A DNA stretch of 64,000 nucleotides, from the NCBI GenBank assembly GCA_041178545.1, contig JBEGVB010000009.1, positions 50,466-114,465 on the forward strand. The letters run 5' to 3'. Every line of letters begins with the position of its first letter. Position 1 is the first letter of the stretch. Position numbers and translations under genes: made by a program. The stretch is from JBEATZ01 sp041178545. Its GTDB lineage: Bacteria > Planctomycetota > UBA1135 > UBA2386. This document shows, piece after piece, positions 36,954-44,824 of this stretch. Below the pieces are notes generated by a model, which saw only the letters and a list, made by a program, of their open reading frames with translations, did no database searches and had not been told where the DNA came from.

Positions 36954-38993
36954 CTGCGCAGGCACGTCGAAGTTCTGGAGGATCTTCTCCTGTCCAGGCA
37001 GCACGGTGAGCGGGCGTGCGGTCTGCTTCATCTGCAACAGGGTGACGAACGGGTTGTTGTCGCCCGCTGCCTTGGAGGCGTGGATCTGGTAGGTGCCCGG
37101 CGGGACGCGCTTGGCGAAGCGGAAGGTGCCGTCGCTGGCGCTCACGGCATTCGCCATGAAGGCCATCTTTGGCTTGCCCTCCGCGTCCAGCTCGGGCTGT
37201 GCGCCGGTGGGCGGGCCGATGGTGACCTTGACCTGGCCGGTGGGAACACCAGCCACGGTTGCAACACCCTCGACGAGGGTGCCGCGCACGAGGGTGAGCT
37301 GTGGCACCTCGACCACGCCTTCCTGCTCGAGCTTGACGTTCATGGCCGAGCCCTCGCAGAAGTCGGGGTGCGAGACGCGGATCATGTAGTCGCCGAATGC
37401 GAGGAGGGGCAGCTTGTAGTTGCCCTGCGCATCGGACTTGGCGGAGGCCTTGGTGATCTTCTCGGGCATGAACTGCCGGAAGAGCTGGCCGAACTCGGTC
37501 TCCATCGCGAAGCCGCCGTTGAAGTCGGTGCTCACGGCGGCACCCGCCACCGGGCTGCCGCGGTCGTCGACGACGCGACCGACGATGGTGCCCCCCAGGG
37601 TGAGGGTTGCTTCCACGACGGGAGGCTCGGCCCCGGCCTGCACCACGAAGGACGGCGAGATCGTCTTGGCGTGGTCCGTGGTGATGACCTGGAACACGAA
37701 CTCGCCGCTCGGCAGCCCTCGGACGGTGGCGTACTCGCCTTCGTAGTCACCCGGCGTGATGCGGACGTCGCGGTACTCGGGGACGTTGCCGATCCCCATC
37801 GGGTTGTTCGGGAACCAGCGCTTGAGCGACAGGGTGTAGCTCTTCACCGGGCTGCCCTTCTTGCTGAGCACGCGCAGTCGCACCATGCCCCGCTGCTCGA
37901 GCACGAGCTTGACGTCGCTGGCACCGGACATCACGGGCTTCTCGACGAGTTCCTCGTACTGGGACGCGGTGGCTGTGAGTTCGTAGGGCCCCTCGCGCAA
38001 CGAGGGGAAGGTGAAGGTGCCGTCCGGCTCGGTCACGGTGCTGCCCAGCTGGGGCACCTTGGCACTGAGGCCGCGTGCGCTCACCTTGGCCCCGCGGATG
38101 GGCTGGCCCGCGCTGCTGACGACGATGCCGCTGATGGGCATGCCGCGCGCCAGCTCGAGGACGAAGTCGTTGTTCTTGTCGGCCTGGACGATGAGGTTGT
38201 TCCGTTCGGCACGCGCGTAGCCGGACGCCTCGGCCATCAGGTTGATGGAGGCCATGCGCGGCGCGTTCTCGAAGCGGAAGTAGCCGCCTGCATCGGTCTC
38301 GACGGCAATGCCCTTCTCGCGGCCGGGGGTCGCGAGCATGGAGTGGGTCTGGTTGGTCTCGTTGAGGAAGACGCGTGCTCCGGGGACGACGGCACCGGTG
38401 CCCTCCTCGAGGACGCGGCCCGTGACGACGGCTCCCTGTTCCAGGCGCAGGTCACCCGTGTCGTACCAGTCGCCCGCCGAGGGCTTGATGCGCGCGTGCT
38501 GCAACTCCGGGTGCTGGTCGCTGACGACGCGGAGGTCGAAGGTGTCGCCTGCCTTGGTGATGCCGAGGCGGAACACTCCGTCCGGGCCCGTGGTCCCGGA
38601 TGCTGCCGGCGGGATCACCTGTCCCCGCTTGTTGGCGAGGAAGATCTCGATGGGCTCGGCAGAAGCGCTCTTCATCAGGTAGACGGCGACGTCGGCTGCC
38701 GGCAGGCCACTGGGCTGGAGGACGCGCCCGGTGACACCCTGCGGTGCGTCTGCGAACTCGTTGTTGCGACGCGGGTCGACGACGACGCGCTGCGGGTCCT
38801 GGCGCTGCGGATCGACCTTGACGGGCTCCTGCACGACGACGGGCTGGTCGGGCTGGGTGGTCGGTTGCGGCTCGACGACTGGCGGTTGGGTGACGGGGAC
38901 CTGGACCTCGGGGCCGCCGGTGAGGAGGTAGGCGGCTCCTCCGGCAGCAGCCAGCACGAAGAGCGAGAGGAGCAGTTTGGTGGGTCCGTTCAC
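36951..38993 (-). CDS. Membrane-anchored protein with carboxypeptidase-regulatory-like repeats (copy B)
   Basis: 680 aa. One N-terminal hydrophobic helix (LLLSLFVLAAAGGAAYLLTGG), a Pro/Gln/Val linker (about residues 30-80), then a series of about five transthyretin-like CarboxypepD_reg/CNA-B-type beta domains, each opening with a pattern like GVTGRVLQPSGLPAADVAVY, VVTGRVLEEGTGAVVPGARV, PISGIVVSSAGQPIRGAKVS, TIVGRVVDDRGSPVAGAAVS. It would project from the cytoplasmic membrane into the periplasm or cell surface. No catalytic domain seen. Paralogue of the gene immediately upstream (12-nt gap), clearly a tandem duplication. Function unknown; such repeats usually mediate adhesion or scaffold binding. 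Confidence 0.8.
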   Translation of the reverse strand: MNGPTKLLLSLFVLAAAGGAAYLLTGGPEVQVPVTQPPVVEPQPTTQPDQPVVVQEPVKVDPQRQDPQRVVVDPRRNNEFADAPQGVTGRVLQPSGLPAADVAVYLMKSASAEPIEIFLANKRGQVIPPAASGTTGPDGVFRLGITKAGDTFDLRVVSDQHPELQHARIKPSAGDWYDTGDLRLEQGAVVTGRVLEEGTGAVVPGARVFLNETNQTHSMLATPGREKGIAVETDAGGYFRFENAPRMASINLMAEASGYARAERNNLIVQADKNNDFVLELARGMPISGIVVSSAGQPIRGAKVSARGLSAKVPQLGSTVTEPDGTFTFPSLREGPYELTATASQYEELVEKPVMSGASDVKLVLEQRGMVRLRVLSKKGSPVKSYTLSLKRWFPNNPMGIGNVPEYRDVRITPGDYEGEYATVRGLPSGEFVFQVITTDHAKTISPSFVVQAGAEPPVVEATLTLGGTIVGRVVDDRGSPVAGAAVSTDFNGGFAMETEFGQLFRQFMPEKITKASAKSDAQGNYKLPLLAFGDYMIRVSHPDFCEGSAMNVKLEQEGVVEVPQLTLVRGTLVEGVATVAGVPTGQVKVTIGPPTGAQPELDAEGKPKMAFMANAVSASDGTFRFAKRVPPGTYQIHASKAAGDNNPFVTLLQMKQTARPLTVLPGQEKILQNFDVPAQ

Positions 38994-39005
38994 GGCAACT
39001 CGGGA

Positions 39006-41033
39006 TCAGTGGTCAGTGGGGATGAGGACGTCGGCGACCACGGCTTCTTCGCCGGGACGCACGGTGATGCGGGTGGCAGAGGCTCGCAACTGCATGAGGA
39101 CGCGGAAGACGTCGGACTGGCCGTCGTTGCCGGCCAGCTGCGCAGCCCGGAGCTCATAGTTGCCCGGGGGGAGTCTCCTCGCGAAGACGAAGGAGCCGTT
39201 CGCAGCACTCACGGTCTCGATGCGCACCAGGGCGGACTCCGGTGCCTGCGCTCCCGGGCCGTCGACGGGCGCAACCGTCACGCGCACCTGGGCCGCAGGG
39301 ACTCCCTGCAGCAGGGCACGGCCCTGCACCAGCGCCCCGCGCCGCAGCGTGACCGCAGGCAGCACCTGCTGCGCGGTGTCCGCGACGAGCAGGTTGCCCA
39401 CGAGGGCCTCGCAGTGGTCCGGGTGGCCGATGCGCAGCTGGTAGGTGGCGAAGGCAAGGCGCTCGAGCCTGAAGTTGCCTTGTGCGTCGGTGGTGACCGT
39501 GGCGCGCGTGACGCGCTCGGGCGTGATGCCGGACAGGATGCGCGCGAGGGGGTTGTTCTCGCCGGCCCCCGGTGTCTCGGTGGCCACGGTCACCCCTTGG
39601 ACGGGCCTGCCGGCCGAGTCCACGACCTGGCCGGTGACGGTGCCGCCCGCGGTGAGTCGCACGTCGACGGCAAGGGGCTGGCTGCCCGGCTCCAGGGTGA
39701 AGGGCTCGCTGAGGGTGCGCGCCCAGCCGGCGGCCTCCACCTGCAGAACGTAGGTGCCGGGCACGAGGCCGCGCACGGCGGCCGGGCCACCGGCGAGGTC
39801 CTCGGTGCGGATGAACTGGTCCGGGACACCCTGGACGGCACCGACCTGGCCACCGTGGTCCGGGAACCAGCGCCGGACGCCGAGGGCGTACTGGCGCGGT
39901 GCAGCCGCACCGGGTGCCGTCACACGGGCGAGGACCTGCAGGCGCCGCTCGAGGCTGACGGCAAGTTGGCTCTCACCGGCGAGCACCTGTGCAAGGTCCA
40001 TGGGCTGGTGATCGGCAGCCAGCACGCGCAGTCTGTGGGGCCCTTCGCGGAGGCCGATGAGCTCGAAGCGGCCGTCCTGGTCCGAGAAGGCCTCGAACGG
40101 CTCGCCACCGTCGTTGTGATGGGGCCATGCGAGCACGCGGGCCTCTGCGACCGGCGGGCCCGAGGCGTCCAGGACGCGGCCCGAGACGGTCATGCCCCGC
40201 GGCAACGCGAAATCGACCTGATGGGCCTCCTTCGCCGAGAGCTCGATGCCGGTGCGCACGATGCGTGCGAATCCCGGCGCTGCCGCGGCCAGCGAGACCT
40301 GGCCCTCGCCCGGGACGTGGGGGATCTCGTAGCGGCCAGCTGCATCGGTGCGCGCGCTCAGGCCCTGTTCGCGCCCCGCGACGGCTGCCAGCTGCAGGTC
40401 CTCGAACGGGACACCGCTGCGCAAGGTCACGAGCGCGTTGGGGACGGCGACCTGGGTGCCCTCGATGGTCACCCTGCCGCGCAACACCACGCCCTCCGTG
40501 AGGGCGAGGTCGCCGAGGTCGAGCCATTCCTCCGGCTGGATGCGCAGCACGCCGCTGCGTCCGTCTGCGTGGGCCGCGGACACCACGCGCACCAGGTGGC
40601 CACGGGAGGATGGTTGCCGCAGCCCGAGGGCGAAGTGCCCGGTCGCGTCGGTGAGGGACTCGGCGGTGGGCAGGACCGGCACGCCATGTTGCATGGCGAG
40701 CCAGAGGGTGGAGAGGTTGTCGTCCGGCGCCTCGACGAGCAGTGCCCGCACACCGACCACGGGGCGGCCGGTTCCGTCGACGACACGGCCCCGCACGCCC
40801 TGCGGCAGGTTGCGGCCGCTCTCGACCGCGGGAATGTCGATGCGCTGGCTTGCCTCGGGTGCGGCGGCACCGCCGGGCTGCACCTCGGGCCGGGTGTCGT
40901 CGTCGGGGGCGGCCTCCGCGGGGCGCGTCGGGTCTGCCGGCTGCACGCCGGACTCGTCGCCGCCCAGTGCCCAGACCGCGAACGCGGCACCGAGGAGTGC
41001 CAGCAGGACGAGGGCTTGGGGGGTGCGTCGCAT
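39006..41033 (-). CDS. Membrane-anchored protein with carboxypeptidase-regulatory-like repeats (copy A)
   Basis: 675 aa with the same plan as the downstream paralogue: TM helix near the N-terminus (ALVLLALLGAAFAVWALGG), acidic/Pro linker, then repeated beta domains (GVRGRVVDGTGRPVVGVRAL, VVLRGRVTIEGTQVAVPNAL, TVSGRVLDASGPPVAEARVL, TVTGQVVDSAGRPVQGVTVA), ending LRASATRITVRPGEEAVVAD. The two proteins match domain for domain, e.g. the KRWFPNNPMGIGNV versus RRWFPDHGGQVGAV segments. The ATG at 41033 is the first codon of the TM-containing leader. A 12-bp palindrome lies between a TAGGCT box and this start. Confidence 0.8.
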   Translation of the reverse strand: MRRTPQALVLLALLGAAFAVWALGGDESGVQPADPTRPAEAAPDDDTRPEVQPGGAAAPEASQRIDIPAVESGRNLPQGVRGRVVDGTGRPVVGVRALLVEAPDDNLSTLWLAMQHGVPVLPTAESLTDATGHFALGLRQPSSRGHLVRVVSAAHADGRSGVLRIQPEEWLDLGDLALTEGVVLRGRVTIEGTQVAVPNALVTLRSGVPFEDLQLAAVAGREQGLSARTDAAGRYEIPHVPGEGQVSLAAAAPGFARIVRTGIELSAKEAHQVDFALPRGMTVSGRVLDASGPPVAEARVLAWPHHNDGGEPFEAFSDQDGRFELIGLREGPHRLRVLAADHQPMDLAQVLAGESQLAVSLERRLQVLARVTAPGAAAPRQYALGVRRWFPDHGGQVGAVQGVPDQFIRTEDLAGGPAAVRGLVPGTYVLQVEAAGWARTLSEPFTLEPGSQPLAVDVRLTAGGTVTGQVVDSAGRPVQGVTVATETPGAGENNPLARILSGITPERVTRATVTTDAQGNFRLERLAFATYQLRIGHPDHCEALVGNLLVADTAQQVLPAVTLRRGALVQGRALLQGVPAAQVRVTVAPVDGPGAQAPESALVRIETVSAANGSFVFARRLPPGNYELRAAQLAGNDGQSDVFRVLMQLRASATRITVRPGEEAVVADVLIPTDH

Positions 41034-41061
41034 GGTGCGGGACGGTGGCGGGAGGACCTTG

Positions 41062-41073
41062 ACGGTCGACCGT
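41062..41073. promoter_or_regulatory. 12-bp perfect palindrome, possible operator
   Basis: ACGGTCGACCGT lies 28 bp before the start of copy A and downstream of a minus-strand TAGGCT box (41091-41086), a position suited to repressor binding. Confidence 0.35.
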
Positions 41074-41192
41074 GGGTCGGTGCGGAGCCTAGCGCCCGGG
41101 CACCGGCCCATGGGACGTTTCGGCGACAGTTTCCTTCCCGCCTGTCGGCGCGCTCCCGCCACCCTCCGTCCCCGGGCGCGAACGGCTCCGGT

Positions 41193-41834
41193 TCAGCCCA
41201 CCAGCACCACGTGGAGGTCCTTGGGACCGTGCACGCCCACCACGAGTTCGAGTTCGATGTCCGCGGTGCGGGAGGGCCCGGTCACGAACGTCACCGCCCG
41301 CGGCAGCGGGCTGGGCAGCCGGGCGAGAGCCTCCCCGAGGTGGGACAGGATGTTGGCCGGGTCGAGCAGCGCGATGTGCAGGGGCGGCAGCAGGGACGGC
41401 AGTCGTGCGCGTTCGAGGTCCTCTGCGAGCACGAGCGTCCCGGTCTCCGCGACGGCAAGGGTCGCACCGGTGCACCCAGCGTCGACGGTGGCGAGGGTGT
41501 CGCGGTCCGCGTCGTCGTGCACCGCGAGGCCGGGGTCCAGTGCGCGCAGGCACTCGGCGACGGCACGGACCATGGGAGCACGCGAGCAGGCGAGGGACCG
41601 TGCCCCGTGCGCCGCGAGGACGGTTCGGACCACGGCTGCCGCTGCAGCGGCGTCGGCCGCCTCGTGCACGGTGCCGCCCACGGCGCGCAGGCGCTCGCAG
41701 AAGGCCTTGCGGCGCGAGGCCTGGTCGAGCGGGTTGCCCAGCAGTGCCACGGGTGGCGGGGGCGGTACGGGAGAACCCGCCGTCCTGCCGAGCTGTCGGC
41801 GGACCGACCCGAGGACGTGCTCGCGGCCGCTCAT
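41193..41834 (-). CDS. lutC: LutC-like lactate utilisation protein (LUD domain)
   Basis: 213 aa. LUD-domain protein of the LutABC L-lactate oxidase complex. It shows LAVAETGTLVLAEDLERARL and VTFVTGPSRTADIELELVVG (the family 'TGPSRTADIE...GVHGP' signature) with GVHGPKDLHVVLV at the end. The ATG overlaps the lutB stop by ATGA. It is the last gene of the lut operon. LutC has no cluster itself; it is needed with LutA and LutB to convert lactate to pyruvate. Confidence 0.9.
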   Translation of the reverse strand: MSGREHVLGSVRRQLGRTAGSPVPPPPPVALLGNPLDQASRRKAFCERLRAVGGTVHEAADAAAAAAVVRTVLAAHGARSLACSRAPMVRAVAECLRALDPGLAVHDDADRDTLATVDAGCTGATLAVAETGTLVLAEDLERARLPSLLPPLHIALLDPANILSHLGEALARLPSPLPRAVTFVTGPSRTADIELELVVGVHGPKDLHVVLVG

Positions 41835-43243
41835 GCGTCCGGCTCCTGCGCCCACAGGGACCGGAAGGACCGTGGGGCCAGCTCGGGCAGCGAGCGGCCT
41901 GCGCTCCAGCGGGAGAGCACGGGCAGCCGCGCGCGCAGCGCGCGGGGCACGAGGAGCTGGCCCATGCGCGCGAGGGCGGTGAAGGCGCGGTACCGCAACG
42001 AGCTCCCCATGGCATACCGCCACACGGAGAACGCGAACCGTTCCGCCAGCCTGCGGGACGGTGCGTTCCGGCCCTCGACGACCTCGCGCCGCAGGTGCAG
42101 CAGGAGCCCGGGGATGTCGATGCGCACCGGGCACACGTCCCTGCACGCCCCGCACAGGCTGGAGGCGAAGGGCAGTTGCCGTGCCCGCGAGAGCCCCGCG
42201 AGCTGCGGCGTGATGACCGCGCCGATGGGGCCCGGGTAGACGGACCCGTACGAGTGGCCGCCCACCTGCTGGTAGACCGGGCACGCGTTGAGGCAGGCGC
42301 CGCAGCGGATGCAGGCGAGCGCCTGACGGGTGATCTCCTCGCGCAGCATGGCACTGCGTCCGTTGTCGAGCAGCACGACGTGGACCGCACGCGGGCCCTG
42401 TGCGCCGGGCGGCACCGGGCCGGTGAGCAGCGACTGGTAGGTGGTGAGGTCCTGGCCCGTGCCGGAGCGCGGCAGCAGCTTGAGGAACACGTCGAGGTCG
42501 GCGAGGCGCGGCAGCAGCTTCTCGATGCCCACCACGGCCACGTGCACTGCCGGCACGCTGGTGGTGAGGCGTGCGTTGCCCTCGTTCTCCAGGATCAGGA
42601 TCGAACCGGTCTCGGCGATCGCGAAGTTGGCACCGCTCACGCCGAGCCCGGCGGCAAGGAACTTCCTGCGCAGGGCATCGCGTGCAGCTGCCGTGAGCAC
42701 GGGCGCACTCGCGTCGTGCGGGGTGCCCACCTTCTCCTCGAACAGCGAGGCGACGTCCGACCGGCTCTTGTGGATCGCGGGCACCACGATGTGGAACGGC
42801 GGTTCCCCCGCCAGCTGCTGGATCCACTCGCCCAGGTCCGTCTCGACTGCCTCGATGCCGACCGACTCGAGCGCATGGTTCAGCTCGATTTCCTCGGTCG
42901 TCATGCTCTTGCTCTTCACCACGGTGGTGGTGCCTGCCTCTTGTGCGAGGCGGGTCACGACGGCATTGGCCTCTGCCGCGTCTGCCGCCCAGTGCACGAC
43001 CATGCCGTTGCGCACCGCATTGCGCTCGAACTGCTCGAGGTAGTGGTCGAGGTGGGCGAGCACGTGGTCCTTGACCGTGCGTGCCTGCGTGCGCCACGTC
43101 TCCCAGTCCGGCGTCCGCGCGAGGGTCCCGAGCCGGCGTTCGCCGAAGGTGTCGGTTGCCTTGCGCAGGGCCTGCCGTTGCGGCCCGTTGGCGAGAGCCG
43201 CGCTCGCATTCGCGTCGAACTGCTCCATCGGCGAGTGGCTCAC
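41831..43243 (-). CDS. lutB: LutB-like iron-sulfur lactate utilisation protein
   Basis: 470 aa. N-terminal LUD domain (VVKSKSMTTEEIELNHALES; SGANFAIAETGSILILENEG) followed by a two-cluster ferredoxin region: CIRCGACLNACPVYQQVGG and SSLCGACRDVCPVRIDIP. The C-terminal DUF3390-like segment ends with PELAPRSFRSLWA. Cytoplasmic, presumably electron-transferring subunit of the LutABC complex. The GTG at 43243 overlaps the lutA stop by GTGA and is preferred over the Met five codons later for that reason. Confidence 0.93.
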   Translation of the reverse strand: MSHSPMEQFDANASAALANGPQRQALRKATDTFGERRLGTLARTPDWETWRTQARTVKDHVLAHLDHYLEQFERNAVRNGMVVHWAADAAEANAVVTRLAQEAGTTTVVKSKSMTTEEIELNHALESVGIEAVETDLGEWIQQLAGEPPFHIVVPAIHKSRSDVASLFEEKVGTPHDASAPVLTAAARDALRRKFLAAGLGVSGANFAIAETGSILILENEGNARLTTSVPAVHVAVVGIEKLLPRLADLDVFLKLLPRSGTGQDLTTYQSLLTGPVPPGAQGPRAVHVVLLDNGRSAMLREEITRQALACIRCGACLNACPVYQQVGGHSYGSVYPGPIGAVITPQLAGLSRARQLPFASSLCGACRDVCPVRIDIPGLLLHLRREVVEGRNAPSRRLAERFAFSVWRYAMGSSLRYRAFTALARMGQLLVPRALRARLPVLSRWSAGRSLPELAPRSFRSLWAQEPDA

Positions 43244-43968
43244 GGCACAGCTCCTGCCAGCACCTCGGCAAGGTGCAGCGTGCGCACGCGCGCGCCGCGG
43301 TGCTCGAGGCGGCCGCGCAGGTGCATCAGGCAGCTCACGTCCGCACTCACGAGTGCGTCGACGCCGCTGCGCACGACGGCATCGAGCTTGTGGTCGGCAA
43401 TGGCAACGGACACGTCCGGGTACTTCACGCTGAACGTCCCGCCGAAGCCGCAGCACGCGTCGGCAGCAGGCAGTTCGTGGAACCGGAGGCCGGGCACCAT
43501 CCGCAGCAGCTTGCGCGGCTGCTCGCGGATGCCGAGGTCGCGCAACCCGTGGCACGCGTCGTGCCAGCCCACGCTGCCCTCGAACCGGCCTGGCACGCTC
43601 GTGAGGCCGCGCCGCTCGAGCAGGAACGTGCCGAGCTCGAAGGTCCTGCCGGCAAGGCCGATGGCCCGGCTGCGCCAGGACGAGTCCGCGGGGAACAGGG
43701 CGGGGTAGTGGTGGATCTGTGCCGCGCACGAGCCGGACGGCACGACCAGCGCCTCGGCCCCCGAACGCTCGAACTGCTCGATCGTGCGCTGGGCGAGCCC
43801 GATGCCCTTCGACTCCCAGCCGCTGTTGCACGCGGGCTGGCCGCAGCACGTCTGGTCCGTGTCGAAGTGCACCGAGCACCCGGCATGGCGCAGCAGCTTC
43901 ACGGCAGCGGTGCCGACCTGCGGCCAGACCTGGTCGACGAGGCAGGTGACGTAGAGGGCGACGCGCAC
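43240..43968 (-). CDS. lutA: LutA-like (Fe-S)-binding lactate utilisation protein
   Basis: 242 aa. Two CCG domains characteristic of LutA/GlpC/HdrB-like proteins: TCCGQPACNSGW and ADACCGFGGTFSVKYP, with WHDACHGLRDLGIREQPRKL between. These cysteine motifs bind iron-sulfur clusters in the catalytic subunit for lactate oxidation. First gene of lutABC; the start is GTG, and TACACC lies 7 nt before it with no clear Shine-Dalgarno. rsmE ends 19 nt upstream on the same strand. Confidence 0.92.
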   Translation of the reverse strand: MRVALYVTCLVDQVWPQVGTAAVKLLRHAGCSVHFDTDQTCCGQPACNSGWESKGIGLAQRTIEQFERSGAEALVVPSGSCAAQIHHYPALFPADSSWRSRAIGLAGRTFELGTFLLERRGLTSVPGRFEGSVGWHDACHGLRDLGIREQPRKLLRMVPGLRFHELPAADACCGFGGTFSVKYPDVSVAIADHKLDAVVRSGVDALVSADVSCLMHLRGRLEHRGARVRTLHLAEVLAGAVP

Positions 43969-43975
43969 GGGTGGA

Positions 43976-43981
43976 GGTGTA
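43976..43981 (-). promoter_or_regulatory. -10-like TACACC, 7 nt before the lutA start
   Basis: TACACC-N7-GTG; a weaker match to the TANNNT pattern seen elsewhere. Confidence 0.3.
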
Positions 43982-43987
43982 GCGCCG

Positions 43988-44746
43988 TCAGGCGCCTCCC
44001 GGAAGGGTGCTCCGAGCCGCCTGGCGCCGTAGCAGGTCGAGCTGCCCGGCCAGCACCGCGAGCGCGGTCTCCGTGCGCAGGGGGTGGGGGCCGCAGCTCA
44101 CCGGCACGAACCCGTGTGCCCGCAACGTCTCGACCTCGAGCTCGATCCAGCCGCCGTCCGGGCCCAGTGCCAGTGCGAAGGGTGCTGCAGCCTGCAGGGC
44201 GAGCTGCTCGACCGGGGTCGCCGCAGCAGGGTGGGCGACGAAGCGCGCCGACGGCAGCCCGATTCCCGGCAGCGCGGCCTCGACGAAGGTGCGGAAGCGG
44301 TCGGTGAAGCCCACCGTCGGCAACAAGGTGCGGCCTGCCTGAGCGAGGCCCGCGAGCAGGTGGGGGCGCCACTGGTGCGGGTCGAGCGCCTTGCTGTGCA
44401 GGTGCCCGTGCTCCACCCGCCAGCTGCGGACGAGGTGCACGTGCGCGAAGCCCAGCGCGGCCGCGTGCTCGAGCATCCGCAGCAGCACCTTGGGCCGCGG
44501 CACCGCGAGCACCAGGTGGTCGGCAGGCAGGGGTGCCGGCCGGTCGAAGACGCAGTGCACCCGGATGGCCTCGTCGTGCACCGAAACCACCGTCGCGGTG
44601 CCCAGCATGCCGCCGAGGAGGCCCGCACGCAGTTGCTGTCCCTCGACCACGCGCAGGACGTGCACCATGTGGTCGCGGCGCGCGTCCTGCACGAGGGCCG
44701 TGCCGTCGGCAGCGACCTCGTGCGGCTCGAGGAGCAGGATGTTCAT
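43988..44746 (-). CDS. rsmE: 16S rRNA (uracil-1498-N3)-methyltransferase RsmE
   Basis: 252 aa. SPOUT-fold methyltransferase modifying U1498 of 16S rRNA. N-terminal PUA-like part contains HMVHVLRVVEGQQLRAGL; the C-terminal knot has VPRPKVLLRMLEHAAALGF, FALALGPDGGWIELEVETL (the GPEGGF-type SAM motif, here GPDGGW) and PLRTETALAVLAGQLDLLR. Ends 19 nt before lutA, with which it may be co-transcribed, and starts divergently from the CAP-domain gene. A TACGCT box lies 9 nt before the ATG. Confidence 0.92.
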   Translation of the reverse strand: MNILLLEPHEVAADGTALVQDARRDHMVHVLRVVEGQQLRAGLLGGMLGTATVVSVHDEAIRVHCVFDRPAPLPADHLVLAVPRPKVLLRMLEHAAALGFAHVHLVRSWRVEHGHLHSKALDPHQWRPHLLAGLAQAGRTLLPTVGFTDRFRTFVEAALPGIGLPSARFVAHPAAATPVEQLALQAAAPFALALGPDGGWIELEVETLRAHGFVPVSCGPHPLRTETALAVLAGQLDLLRRQAARSTLPGGA

Positions 44747-44812
44747 CCGGCCCGCAGCGTAGTGGGGCAGCGCGCGTCGTACAGCACTGCTGGTGCTCCC
44801 GCGGCCCGCACC

Positions 44813-44818
44813 TACACT
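44813..44818 (+). promoter_or_regulatory. -10-like TACACT, 6 nt before the CAP-protein start
   Basis: TACACT-N6-ATG with no Shine-Dalgarno. Confidence 0.45.
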
Positions 44819-44824
44819 GCGCCC

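Noticed and set aside
36924..42239. A 1771-codon open frame on the plus strand
   Set aside because: It lies antisense to the two beta-repeat proteins and the lut genes, whose minus-strand translations show clear family motifs. Its composition (runs of His/Arg/Gly/Val/Asp) is typical of the reverse frame of G+C-rich genes.
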